Numbered from the stretch's first letter, positions 17,024-25,161 are shown. The stretch: DNA of 64,000 bases from CAZGCA01 sp964524145 (GCA_964524145.1 CAZGCA010000002.1:77950-141949), one strand, 5' to 3'. Notes: generated from the sequence alone by a model not told the origin. A program made the numbers and translations.

Positions 17024-17103
17024 GGAGTGCGGTAGCTTGCTACCGCTGTTTTGTTGGACAGCTTGCTGTCCAACAACCGGACACAAGCAAGCTTGCGCAC
17101 TCC
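17024..17103. repeat. 80-nt cloverleaf-like palindromic element with AGCTTGCT cores
   Basis: Outer arms GGAGTGCG (17024-17031) and CGCACTCC (17096-17103) are perfect inverted copies. Inside lie three more dyads: GCGGTAGC-TT-GCTACCGC (17029-17046), a perfect 12-bp arm hairpin with a TT centre (17051-17076), and the palindrome GCAAGCTTGC (17087-17096). Similar AGCTTGCT-centred elements are, from memory, common in Verrucomicrobia- and Planctomycete-type genomes. No coding role is evident. Confidence 0.75.
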
Positions 17104-17224
17104 ACATATGCACGGAGTCAACTCAAGAGGTCTGCCGCTCCAGTGGACACGAGAGCTACTGATTGCGTGTGTCCCCGTGGTAGGGAGTTCTCGAGACGTG
17201 GTTCATCGGACTGATGCGCTTGCA

Positions 17225-18130
17225 CTAGTGCAGCTTCCGTGGCGACGTTTTCCTGGGTGTGGCGAGGATCTGGTACAGTTCCGGGCGGCGGTCGCGCAGG
17301 TGGTTGTCGTCTTTGGCGCGCGTGAGGTCGACGTCGCAGACGAGCACGCCGGGCGGGCCGTCGTCTTTGCCCACGATATCCCCCTTGGGACCGGTGACAA
17401 GGCTCACGCGCGGGTGCGTGAACGCGATGAAACACTGGTTCTCGTATGCGCGCGTCCGCATCATCGCTTCGTTCAGGTTGTTCCAGAACCCGTACGTCGG
17501 GTTGAGGATGAGCTTCGCGCCCTGCAGCCTGAGCGTGCGTGCGGTCTCGGGCCAGCGCCGGTCCGCGCAGATCATCATGCCCACGGGCCCCCACGGCGTC
17601 GGCCAAACCGGCAACGACTCACCGAGACTGTACTGTAGATCGTGCGATTGCAGGTGTGTCTTGTGGTAGACGCCGACACGTTCGCCGTCGGCGTTCCACA
17701 ACCCTGCCGCGTTGTATATCGAGCCGTCTTCGAGCGACGTGAAACCGAAGCAGACAAACATCGACCGGTTTGCGGCTTCTTCTGAGACGCGTTTGAGGTA
17801 TGGGCTCGTTTCCAGGTTCTGGGCCACTTCGCGCAGTTTCGCCGGCGTCGAAACACCCTTGTCGGGAGCGGCATACCCGTCCAGCCAGCACTCGGGAGTG
17901 ATGAAGATCTCGACCTTCTTCCTCGAAGCCTCCTCTATCATGTGCAGGAACACCTCGAAGTTTGCGGCCAGGTTCCACTTCTCGGGCACGCTTCGCATCA
18001 ACCCGAGCCGCACCTTCGACCGGGGTTTCTTCGCGTCTGCTACCGTTCCAACCGTCTCTCCTCCGCTCACGCTGGGAATAGCGCTGGCGACGAATGCCAC
18101 AACAATCAGGAAAGCGAACTTGGTTCCCAT
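17225..18130 (-). CDS. Secreted carbon-nitrogen hydrolase (nitrilase superfamily)
   Basis: A 301-residue protein with a signal peptide (FAFLIVVAFVASAIPSVSG) followed by a nitrilase/amidase domain. The catalytic triad is complete: Glu80 (TPECWLDGY), Lys157 (VYHKTHL) and Cys188 (MMICADRRWPE). Family members hydrolyse nitriles, amides or N-carbamoyl groups; the substrate here is unknown. Export is unusual for this family. ATG 18130 has AGGAG about 9 nt upstream. Confidence 0.9.
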   Translation of the reverse strand: MGTKFAFLIVVAFVASAIPSVSGGETVGTVADAKKPRSKVRLGLMRSVPEKWNLAANFEVFLHMIEEASRKKVEIFITPECWLDGYAAPDKGVSTPAKLREVAQNLETSPYLKRVSEEAANRSMFVCFGFTSLEDGSIYNAAGLWNADGERVGVYHKTHLQSHDLQYSLGESLPVWPTPWGPVGMMICADRRWPETARTLRLQGAKLILNPTYGFWNNLNEAMMRTRAYENQCFIAFTHPRVSLVTGPKGDIVGKDDGPPGVLVCDVDLTRAKDDNHLRDRRPELYQILATPRKTSPRKLH

Positions 18131-18197
18131 ACCTTGAATTCTCCTTTTCCACGGCTTAGAACCGTGCCAGCGTGCACACCAGCAAACCCCTCTCCAG

Positions 18198-18794
18198 CTA
18201 TCTCGGCTTATCCGCGACAAACCATCCGAACGACCGCCAAAGCTGGTTCGAGCCTACCACGAGTAATCCGCAGTCTTTCAGGGCTCCAACGAACCGATCG
18301 CGGTCAAACCGATCCTCCTGCGGATGGCCGAGCACCCGTTCCCAGACGGGATGGACGATAAACTTCTCGAAGACTTCCTCGGCGTAGAGCCTGCCTCCCG
18401 GCTTGAGAACGCGGTTGATTTCCCGGACGCCATCCCGCCAGTTCGGCACGTGGTGAATGATGCCGAAGTCGAAGACTGCGTCGTACCGACTGTCCTTGAC
18501 CGGGATGGCAGTCACGCTTCCCACCCACAGACTGACTCTCTTGTCCCGGGCTACAAGCCGTCGCCCGGCAAGTTCTATCATCCGCGGATCGAGATCGAAT
18601 GCGTCGACACGGTCGGCGCCAAAGACGTCAAGCACAATCTCGGCGCCAACACCCCGACCGCACCCGACCTCGAGCGCCACGCCACCCGCCATTGGGCCTC
18701 CCATCGATAGCAGCCGCCGCGATTCGAAACAACGCTGGAAGGCCGCCCGGACGGGGTTGTTCATCATTACTCTCTCTACGACATTCAACCGCAT
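18198..18794 (-). CDS. Class I SAM-dependent methyltransferase
   Basis: A 198-residue Rossmann-fold methyltransferase. Motif I is EVGCGRGVG at 42-50, the acidic residue of motif II is in DAFDLDPRM, and FDFGIIHHVPNW and RVLKPGGRLY are the post-I and motif III regions of ubiquinone/menaquinone-type methyltransferases. The substrate is not deducible. It is 67 nt upstream of the nitrilase and may share its transcript. Confidence 0.88.
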   Translation of the reverse strand: MRLNVVERVMMNNPVRAAFQRCFESRRLLSMGGPMAGGVALEVGCGRGVGAEIVLDVFGADRVDAFDLDPRMIELAGRRLVARDKRVSLWVGSVTAIPVKDSRYDAVFDFGIIHHVPNWRDGVREINRVLKPGGRLYAEEVFEKFIVHPVWERVLGHPQEDRFDRDRFVGALKDCGLLVVGSNQLWRSFGWFVADKPR

Positions 18795-18865
18795 CGATAC
18801 CTCGCACAGTCCGGCCGCCGAGACCGACGTGTTCCTGTAGACGGGTACGGTCTATGCCCGTGCGC

Positions 18866-19327
18866 CTATTCGTACCCGGATTGTTTGCCCGTCATACTTT
18901 CTATCTCGACCTTTATGATAGCAGTATTCTCGAGGACGTCCGCAGGAAATTCAAACGAGCCGTCCACATAGTGCCCCATGATGATCCCAAACGCCTCACG
19001 TTTCGCGTCAAGGTCATCCACAAGCACGGCTGTGCCGAATCCGATAACGCTCCGGTAGTTCATGCCGCAAGTGCACGCGAGATCGCCTTTCACGACCTCG
19101 TGGTCGATATCCACCTCGAAGCAGACATTGCTGTTCTTCGCGAGCACATCCAGTTTCCTGCCTTCACCGGCGGAATGGAAGTAGAGCGTGTTGCCGTCGT
19201 ACCCAAAGCAAAGCGGTACTACGTATGGCTGGCCGTTGTCGGACAACCCCAGCCGGCACACCGGTGCACGCCGAATGATCTCATCTATCGCGGCGCGATC
19301 GGTTATCTCCTTGTCCTGTCTGCGCAT
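18866..19327 (-). CDS. Pyridoxamine 5'-phosphate oxidase-like FMN-binding split-barrel protein
   Basis: A 153-residue PNPOx/NimA-type protein: RRAPVCRLGLSDNGQPYVVPLCFGYDGNTLYFHS, quoted here only in part as VCRLGLSDNG and YVVPLCFGYDGNTLYFH, is the characteristic flavin-binding start. FEVDIDHEVV and RSVIGFGTAVLVDD follow. Related proteins reduce nitroimidazoles or act as general flavin reductases. The start ATG is preceded by AGGGAGAG. It lies next to a copy of the GACAGGATT repeat. Confidence 0.88.
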   Translation of the reverse strand: MRRQDKEITDRAAIDEIIRRAPVCRLGLSDNGQPYVVPLCFGYDGNTLYFHSAGEGRKLDVLAKNSNVCFEVDIDHEVVKGDLACTCGMNYRSVIGFGTAVLVDDLDAKREAFGIIMGHYVDGSFEFPADVLENTAIIKVEIESMTGKQSGYE

Positions 19328-19355
19328 GGTCTCTCTCCCTGGAACTGAAGACCTA

Positions 19356-19381
19356 GACAGGATTTACAGGATGGACAGGAT
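19356..19381. repeat. GACAGGATT repeat, left copy of inverted pair
   Basis: Three 9-nt units (GACAGGATT, TACAGGATG, GACAGGAT) in tandem. The reverse complement of the right copy at 19817-19842 matches it at 25 of 26 positions. The pair brackets the GxxExxY gene. Confidence 0.85.
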
Positions 19382-19400
19382 TTTCTGATCCTGGCTACCT

Positions 19401-19772
19401 CTATTGTAGCTCCCTGACTTTCCGCTTCACCTCGACTTTGTCTTCCCCGAAGTTCAGCAATAGCCCAACCGGTTTGCCTGTCGCAACCAGGTAGTTCACC
19501 AGCTGTACTTCGTGGGCTTGCACTATCTGCCTCACCGACTTCAACTCCACTATGATTGTGTCCTCAACCACGATGTCAGCAACGAACTCGCCAACCACTT
19601 CCCCGTCATAGTGTACGGTAATCCCCACCTGCGACTCCGCCTCGAGCCCAGCTTTGCGAAGCTCGATCAACAGGCACTTCTCATAGACGGATTCGAGAAA
19701 ACCAAAGCCCATCTTGTTGTACACGGCGTAGCTGCACCCGATGATCTTCTCGGTCAACCCACTGTATTCCAT
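19401..19772 (-). CDS. GxxExxY protein
   Basis: A 123-residue GxxExxY-family protein. The name-giving motif is in GFGFLESVYEKCL (Gly, Glu and Tyr in register), followed by FVADIVVEDTIIVELKSV and a PD-(D/E)XK nuclease-like D-x(n)-E-x-K arrangement (D-I-V-V-E and ELK). Biological function is unknown. The start is ATG 19772; the longer frame to 19844 is translated from the flanking repeat. The gene sits exactly between two inverted GACAGGATT repeats, a context I associate with this family, and looks like a mobile cassette. Confidence 0.85.
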   Translation of the reverse strand: MEYSGLTEKIIGCSYAVYNKMGFGFLESVYEKCLLIELRKAGLEAESQVGITVHYDGEVVGEFVADIVVEDTIIVELKSVRQIVQAHEVQLVNYLVATGKPVGLLLNFGEDKVEVKRKVRELQ

Positions 19773-19816
19773 GCCATGTCCCTCCAGAAAATCCTTATTC
19801 GACGGTTCCAGGAAGT

Positions 19817-19842
19817 ATCCTGTCCATCCTGTTAATCCTGTC
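19817..19842. repeat. GACAGGATT repeat, right copy of inverted pair
   Basis: Inverted copy of the element at 19356-19381 with one mismatch. It ends 6 nt before the stop codon of the eRF1-like gene. Confidence 0.85.
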
Positions 19843-19848
19843 AAGAAC

Positions 19849-20946
19849 TCAATATCGCAACAACGCGGCGATCTCGCCGGATTCGGTAAGCGTCTCGATC
19901 GGGTCGGCGAAATCGGTCTCGGCGCCGGTGAGCTTGAGCAGTTCGACTATCTCGTTCACCATGTCGACCTCGAAGAGCGATTCGGAGCCGCAGTCGGAAC
20001 ATTTCTCGACCGGGCCGACGTCCAGATTCTCGCAGTCGCGGCACCGTCTGCCTTCGGGTTTGAACGTGCGGTTGACGATCATCTGTTCGACGCGTCCGGT
20101 CTTCGCGGCAGAGAGCACGTCTTCAAGCCCCACAACGCCCAGGCCGCCGCGCAGGTATTCGGCGCGGATCTTCTCCCACAAGTCGCGTTCGGACTCGCGT
20201 TCCTGCTCGGCGAACAGCTCCATGATATCCTCGTTGACCGCGCCTTCACCCTTGCGCAGGTCGAGCGCCTTCTGGGCGACCTTCTGCTGTAACGCCTGGG
20301 GCAGGTTCTCGTGCACCGCATGGAGTATCTCCTTGCCGCCAACAAGCACGATGCGCCTGAACGGTTCTTCCTTCTCGATCTGCACGAGCGCCTCGACGAT
20401 TTCGCGGGCGTAAAGAAGCAGCTGCTTGTCCCTGCGCCGCTCGTATCGCTGTTGCGACCAGCCGCCTTTCCTGACATGGTTCTTGACGTTGCCTTTGATG
20501 ACCTCTTCGGAATCCGCCGTACCCGCCGAGACGAGAAAGATGCGCGCCTTCTTGTTGTCCGCGACGACGACGGCGACGTTCTCGTACTCGTCCTGGAACT
20601 CGGCAAGCGGCCTGATGTAGGGCGACGAATCGATCCATACGAGATCGTTGACCCGCGACGCCAGCGGAACGGCCTGGAAGAAGTCGAGCGCCCAGCACGA
20701 GAAGATGCAGAGCGAACCGGATTTCAGCGGGTTGCGTTTGAGATGTTGCCGGACGAGCCCGACGCTCTCATCGAAATGTTCCCGCTCGTCCTTTTCGGCG
20801 CCGCCGCCTTTGAGCACGCGGCGTACCTTCTGAAACTGGCTCTGAAGCCCCGCCACGGACCGCGGCCCCGCGAGATACACGCTCAAGAAGGCACGTTCCG
20901 GCGCAGTCATCTCCGCCAGCTTTCTCAAATCGATATCTACAGTCAT
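19849..20946 (-). CDS. Bacterial eRF1/VLRF1-like peptide release factor (baeRF family)
   Basis: A 365-residue homologue of archaeal/eukaryotic class I release factors rather than bacterial RF1/RF2. The central domain has KGGWSQQRYERRRDK (160-174), in the position of the GGQ/GxxQ catalytic loop, with Gln165 or Gln166 as the candidate peptidyl-tRNA-hydrolysing residue. The C-terminal domain carries a zinc ribbon (Cys302, Cys305, Cys316, Cys319). Such bacterial proteins are proposed to act in ribosome rescue; this is inference from fold and motif. The strong Shine-Dalgarno AGGAGGAA precedes the ATG. It is last in a three-ORF minus-strand unit from the promoter at 21975-22003. Confidence 0.82.
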   Translation of the reverse strand: MTVDIDLRKLAEMTAPERAFLSVYLAGPRSVAGLQSQFQKVRRVLKGGGAEKDEREHFDESVGLVRQHLKRNPLKSGSLCIFSCWALDFFQAVPLASRVNDLVWIDSSPYIRPLAEFQDEYENVAVVVADNKKARIFLVSAGTADSEEVIKGNVKNHVRKGGWSQQRYERRRDKQLLLYAREIVEALVQIEKEEPFRRIVLVGGKEILHAVHENLPQALQQKVAQKALDLRKGEGAVNEDIMELFAEQERESERDLWEKIRAEYLRGGLGVVGLEDVLSAAKTGRVEQMIVNRTFKPEGRRCRDCENLDVGPVEKCSDCGSESLFEVDMVNEIVELLKLTGAETDFADPIETLTESGEIAALLRY

Positions 20947-20959
20947 TATTCCTCCTGGA

Positions 20960-21736
20960 CTAACATTCGAGCACCGTCGCTATTGCGATCTGTGCTCTGG
21001 GTTGCATAACCTCTTCGGCGTATAGGTGAGTCCCTTGATCTCCACTTCCTACAGTATCATCCTCCAATGCTATTTTTGCTGTTTTGTAAAGTGCAAGAGC
21101 GCTTAAGCATGCAACGACCAACGCCGTTGCAATGAGAAGACCTCTAGCCTTGCAGCGCACATCCTGCCACTCCCGTGCTACTTCGTAGCCAACGATGTCC
21201 GCGTTCGTCAATCTCGAAATGACGCCCTGATACATTTGCCGATACTCGGGATATAGCAGCGCCATCGAGCCAAAAAGACTGTAGAAACACGCTATGAGAG
21301 AGAATCTGCACACCAGGCCGAGAACCAGTGCCGCGAGATAGCCCAAAATGAAGTGAGATCTCTTTGGCCTACGGAAGTATCCCCAACTATCCCGCGGTCG
21401 TTTTCTTCTCTCCGGGATGGAAAGCTGATAGAACTGGGCCAGCTTCTCGATGTTCGCAGGTTCAGCAAGGGCTGCCCTGATCCTCCGCTTTTCCAGCGAG
21501 AATATCAGCAGCCCAGTGGTGAAGCCGACAGCAATCGCCAGCCAGGGTTTTGCTGTCAACAGTTGTTGGGCTAGGACTCCAAGAAACGACTCCTGCTCTC
21601 TTAATGACTCCGGAAAGCCGAGTGTCGCTTCGCCGGACAAGATAGCCCAACATATTGCGATCACGAAGCCACCCATCGACGATAGGATGAACGCCGGATG
21701 AATGTTAAGAATGCTAATGAGGTTTCTCGTCTTCAC
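20960..21736 (-). CDS. Unrecognised membrane protein with about four transmembrane segments
   Basis: I do not recognise this 258-residue protein. Hydrophobic segments are near residues 14-34 (FILSSMGGFVIAICWAILSG), 63-82, 128-160 and 200-220; a basic stretch (ERRKRPRDSWGYFRRPKRS) separates the middle pair. It begins at GTG 21736, which overlaps the stop of a 14-codon ORF (GTGA), and ends 13 nt before the eRF1-like start, so co-expression with that factor is likely. Its base composition is visibly lower in GC than its neighbours, suggesting acquisition by transfer. Confidence 0.6.
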   Translation of the reverse strand: MKTRNLISILNIHPAFILSSMGGFVIAICWAILSGEATLGFPESLREQESFLGVLAQQLLTAKPWLAIAVGFTTGLLIFSLEKRRIRAALAEPANIEKLAQFYQLSIPERRKRPRDSWGYFRRPKRSHFILGYLAALVLGLVCRFSLIACFYSLFGSMALLYPEYRQMYQGVISRLTNADIVGYEVAREWQDVRCKARGLLIATALVVACLSALALYKTAKIALEDDTVGSGDQGTHLYAEEVMQPRAQIAIATVLEC

Positions 21737-21777
21737 GCTGCATCCCCTCGGAGACCGTTATCATGTTCAGCGCTCAT
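21733..21777 (-). CDS. Possible 14-residue upstream ORF coupled to the membrane protein
   Basis: ATG 21777 begins MSAEHDNGLRGDAA. It has GAAGGA about 9 nt upstream, and its TGA overlaps the GTG start of the membrane protein as GTGA. This may serve translational coupling rather than make a functional peptide. Confidence 0.35.
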   Translation of the reverse strand: MSAEHDNGLRGDAA

Positions 21778-21840
21778 AAGAACCAGTCCTTCGGAACGTT
21801 ATACAAACGATAGCGTGTCTTTATTCGTGTCTTGAAAGGA

Positions 21841-21921
21841 CTATTTGCACCCGAACGCGCGTTCCGGCGCAGTCATCTCCGCCAATGCTCGCAAATCGAC
21901 AGCTGCAGTCGATTTCGTCAT
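21841..21921 (-). pseudogene. 26-codon leader ORF resembling the eRF1-like N-terminus
   Basis: ATG 21921 with AAGGAG upstream encodes MTKSTAAVDLRALAEMTAP and then ERAFGCK before a TAG. The eRF1-like gene downstream starts MTVDIDLRKLAEMTAPERAF, so 15 or more residues correspond. It is either the surviving 5' end of a second, deleted paralogue or a true leader peptide. The differences along the shared part argue against a very recent duplication. Confidence 0.75.
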
Positions 21922-21974
21922 AGCACTCCTTCCAGTTCGAGCGTTGTTGGTTGCACACGGTCAATTCCTTCGCA

Positions 21975-22003
21975 ACTGTACTACGACCGGTGTCGGATGT
22001 CAA
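21975..22003 (-). promoter_or_regulatory. Sigma70-type promoter of the leader ORF - membrane protein - eRF1-like unit
   Basis: On the minus strand, TTGACA (22003-21998), a 17-nt spacer and TACAGT (21980-21975). It would give a leader of roughly 45 nt before the 26-codon ORF. No other good promoter was seen before the eRF1-like gene. Confidence 0.65.
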
Positions 22004-22087
22004 AACGCTGTGTTGTCACGGCACGAATCGTGGGATGTGTTCCTGGCGTATGACAACAGTCCGGTCGGGCTTTTCTGCGTAGTGAGC

Positions 22088-22807
22088 TTATGACAGCAGG
22101 CGGAACAACACGGCGAGAGTGCGTAGCAGCCACGTTCCGAGGAGGATAAACAGCAGGAGGAGCAGATAGGCGAGTGTAACCATGAGAGACGTCAGGAACG
22201 ACAGGCGCTCACCGATGACCTCATGAAACGTCCGGACTTCGCGGACGACCGCGGGCATGCCGAGGATATCCAGAAGCCCAAACTCTTCCCGCCGACCTAC
22301 GGACACCCACAGTTTGCCTGGTTGACCGTCAGGATGGTATCCCACGACAAAGCACTGTCCATCAGCGGGCAACGTGACGTTTTGCTCGAGCAGAATCCAC
22401 GATTCCGTTCCGGTAAACGGCTCGTAGAAGTGCTCCTGTTCCTGCCATTTCGAAGGAAAAAGCAGTCCGCCCAGACCGTCGGGCACCTCGAACGGCGGTT
22501 TCACCTCGGGCAGCCCGGGACCCAGCAATGCAACTGCGGGACTGTAGTCTTCCAACCGGTCCAGGACGGGCATACCAAGCTGCAGGTAGACTTCCTGTCC
22601 TTCCTGTCCCATGAAAGAGAGCCATACCTCAGGACCGTCCTCGGTCACTTCGTGGAGCACCAACTGGGAGATCGAGACGTCTTCTACGAAGAGGGCCGTC
22701 TCCGCGTCCACATGCGACCCGTCGTTGGGCATCAACCGATGTGCCGATGCTGCGGGGCACAGTGCCAGCGTGAGAAACAGGATAAGAACCGCGATCTTGT
22801 GTGTCAT
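22088..22807 (-). CDS. Unrecognised exported protein with C-terminal membrane anchor
   Basis: A 239-residue protein with a signal peptide (IAVLILFLTLALCPAASA), an extracytoplasmic domain of about 160 residues, and a C-terminal helix (TSLMVTLAYLLLLLFILLG). The segment FYEPFTGTESWILLEQNVTL and the glycine-linked PDGQPGKLWVSVG suggest a beta-sandwich, similar to uncharacterised proteins I have seen but cannot name. ATG 22807 has GGAG 7 nt upstream. Confidence 0.6.
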   Translation of the reverse strand: MTHKIAVLILFLTLALCPAASAHRLMPNDGSHVDAETALFVEDVSISQLVLHEVTEDGPEVWLSFMGQEGQEVYLQLGMPVLDRLEDYSPAVALLGPGLPEVKPPFEVPDGLGGLLFPSKWQEQEHFYEPFTGTESWILLEQNVTLPADGQCFVVGYHPDGQPGKLWVSVGRREEFGLLDILGMPAVVREVRTFHEVIGERLSFLTSLMVTLAYLLLLLFILLGTWLLRTLAVLFRLLS

Positions 22808-22825
22808 TGCCACTCTCCTTCTTCC

Positions 22826-23761
22826 TCAACTCGATGACGGTGTCTGGTCGTTTGGGGTGAGAACATCCTGCAACGCAGACCCCAACTCCGGGAACCGAAA
22901 CTCGTATCCGGCGTCGCGCGCACGTCGAGGTACCACGCGTTTGCTACTCAGGAGTTCGGCGCCGAGCTCACCCAACGCCAGCTTGACCGCGAAGGAAGGT
23001 GCCCGGATGAATGCGGGTCGTTTCAACAACTTCGCCAACGTGCGGGCGAAGTCCCTCTGGCGGACCGGCTGAGGCGACGCTGCGTTTACCGCCCCGTCCA
23101 ACGCAGCGTTCTCGATGGCGTAGGTTATAAGCCCCACAACATCGTCTTTGTGCACCCAGGGCCACCATTGGAGGCCGTTCCCCATGGGGCCGCCCAGGCC
23201 GCGTTTGATTGGCGGCAGCATCGCGGCAAGAGCGCCTCCGCCGGGCCCCAGCACCACCGCGTTACGCAACCTGACGACACGCACCCCAAGCGGTTCGGCC
23301 TGGAGGGCCTCGTGTTCCCACGCACGGCAGACGTCGGCGAGGAAGCTCGTTGCCGCGGGCGACTCTTCCGTGATTTCATCCTCTCCTTGATCGGCGTAAT
23401 ACCCTACCGCGCTCGCGGACACCATCACACTCGGCCTGGTTTCCAACTCTTCGATGGCACCCACCAGGTTGCGGGTGCCGACGACGCGGCTGTCCATGAT
23501 CGCGTGCTTCTTGTCCGCGTTCCACCGGCCTGCTATGCTCTCCCCGGCAAGATGCACGACGGCGTCGACGTTCTCGAACACTCGAAGTGGAGCGAGCGAG
23601 ATCATGGGGAGCCACGGGAACAGTCGGTCCGCTGTTGTGACGCGTCCGAGCGCCGAGTCGGGATTGCGGGCGAGGATGGTGAGCGTGTGGCCGTCTTGAG
23701 CGAGCCGTTCGCACAGCCGCGTGCCGATAAACCCCGTCGCACCCGTTATCAGTACGTGCAT
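22826..23761 (-). CDS. TIGR01777 family epimerase (SDR39U1/YfcH-like)
   Basis: A 311-residue extended SDR protein. NAD(P) site GATGFIGTRL at the N-terminus, HLAGESIAGRW, SASAVGYYADQG with the active-site Tyr, and the C-terminal DUF1731 region (RRARDAGYEFRFPEL). The physiological substrate of this family is unknown. It starts 12 nt before the photolyase stop region in transcription order, so both are probably in one operon. Confidence 0.92.
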   Translation of the reverse strand: MHVLITGATGFIGTRLCERLAQDGHTLTILARNPDSALGRVTTADRLFPWLPMISLAPLRVFENVDAVVHLAGESIAGRWNADKKHAIMDSRVVGTRNLVGAIEELETRPSVMVSASAVGYYADQGEDEITEESPAATSFLADVCRAWEHEALQAEPLGVRVVRLRNAVVLGPGGGALAAMLPPIKRGLGGPMGNGLQWWPWVHKDDVVGLITYAIENAALDGAVNAASPQPVRQRDFARTLAKLLKRPAFIRAPSFAVKLALGELGAELLSSKRVVPRRARDAGYEFRFPELGSALQDVLTPNDQTPSSS

Positions 23762-23772
23762 CTCTCGCCCCG

Positions 23773-25161
23773 TTATCCGCCGGTGTGCCGCACCGAACGT
23801 CCACAGCGTTGGTTGACTCCGGCGATATACTCCTTGACATCAAACTTTGATGCGCAGCCCCCGTAGCTCATGTACCGAACCTTCCCATACACCGGCCGCT
23901 CGTTCCACGCCCTATCGTGGACGCCGCCAATCGACCACGCTATTCCCGTATACCCGTTCGGGTCGCGGCCGTCGAGCTCGTACCGGTCATTGAGGTGTAT
24001 GGCGATCTTCATTGCCTCCTCGGGAGACTCTGTCCATTCGAGTATCTTCTTCGCCCAGTACATACGCATATACCCGTGCATCTTGCCCGTGCTCACCATC
24101 TCCATCTGGGCAGCGTTCCACAGCTCGTCGTGCGTCCGACCTTCTTCGCATTCCCGGCGACTATACAGATACGATCTACGATCACTGCGGTGTTTGTCAA
24201 GTGTTTTTTTCGCCCAGTCGGGAAACGCGGAGCACGAGTCGTACGTCGTGTTATAGAAACAGAAGTTGTCCGACAGCTCGCGTCTAACAATGAGCTCTTC
24301 AAGAAACGCGTCTTTGGAGCGTCGAGGCGCGTCGGAGTCGCGCACGTTCACTGCAACCCTTTGCGCCGACAGTTGTCCAAAATGCAGGTACGGCGAGAGA
24401 CCCGACTGGCCGTCCTGGGTCGGGTCGTTACGGGCATCGTCATACTCGGTAATCCCGTCTCGAAGAAACCGTCTCAGGGCAGACTTAGCGGCCTTTTCCC
24501 CGGGCGTTATCCAGTCCACCTCATGCACGGTTTGGTCGACCTTAAGCCCGCGTACAAGCCTGTCCCAGTCGACGGATTTCAGCTTTCCCGGCCACGGGAC
24601 GGGGTGTTTCTTCAGATAGGGAAGCGGCGTCAAGAACTCTGCTATGACGCGGCGGAGTTTCGGCCGAAACGTCCGCGCTGCGTATTCCTGTTTCGGACTC
24701 GCCACCCAGCAGGGGACGATGTTATGTGCATCCACCTCGTGGAAGGGAACACGAATCGTCTTGGCCACACGAGCTTTCCACCGCCGCTTGATGCGCAACG
24801 GATCGAAATCGGTAACCAGCGCTCCCGCATCGTACGCGTCCACGAAAGACGGAATCTCGTCTTCCGGTCGACCTTCAACCAGCGCGAACCCGATGTTTTT
24901 CTGCCGCAGGACGTCTTCGACATCCTGCAACCCCCCGAGCATAAACCCGTAGTGCCGCATTGTGGCACCGAGAAATCGCGGCACGAGGCAGAATACCACG
25001 GCCAACGGCTGTCTTCTTCGCAGCGCCAACTCCTGAGCGAAAAGCAGTGCCCAGTTGTCCCGCGCTCGCTGGTCCCGGCTCATCCAATACACAACGGGGC
25101 CGCCGGCTTCCTGGGCTTCCCGCAGCGTCCTGACACGTGCTCTGTTGACTCGCACAGCCAC
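23773..25161 (-). CDS. phr: Class II CPD deoxyribodipyrimidine photolyase
   Basis: A 462-residue class II photolyase, which uses FAD and light to split cyclobutane pyrimidine dimers. The antenna domain starts VVYWMSRDQRARDNWAL. The FAD domain has GLSPYLHFGQLSAQ, FLEELIVRRELSDNFC, HGYMRMYWAKKILEW and GIAWSIGGVHDRAWNERPV, the class II signature. The start is GTG 25161 (or GTG 25155), with GGAGAGG just upstream. It is followed by the SDR epimerase and preceded by the DUF523 gene, a neighbourhood often seen with light-repair genes. Confidence 0.95.
   Translation of the reverse strand: MAVRVNRARVRTLREAQEAGGPVVYWMSRDQRARDNWALLFAQELALRRRQPLAVVFCLVPRFLGATMRHYGFMLGGLQDVEDVLRQKNIGFALVEGRPEDEIPSFVDAYDAGALVTDFDPLRIKRRWKARVAKTIRVPFHEVDAHNIVPCWVASPKQEYAARTFRPKLRRVIAEFLTPLPYLKKHPVPWPGKLKSVDWDRLVRGLKVDQTVHEVDWITPGEKAAKSALRRFLRDGITEYDDARNDPTQDGQSGLSPYLHFGQLSAQRVAVNVRDSDAPRRSKDAFLEELIVRRELSDNFCFYNTTYDSCSAFPDWAKKTLDKHRSDRRSYLYSRRECEEGRTHDELWNAAQMEMVSTGKMHGYMRMYWAKKILEWTESPEEAMKIAIHLNDRYELDGRDPNGYTGIAWSIGGVHDRAWNERPVYGKVRYMSYGGCASKFDVKEYIAGVNQRCGRSVRHTGG

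Noticed and set aside
22850..23030. Possible duplication of the SDR epimerase end.
   Set aside because: Only one copy of the sequence is present; the apparent match was an antisense frame.
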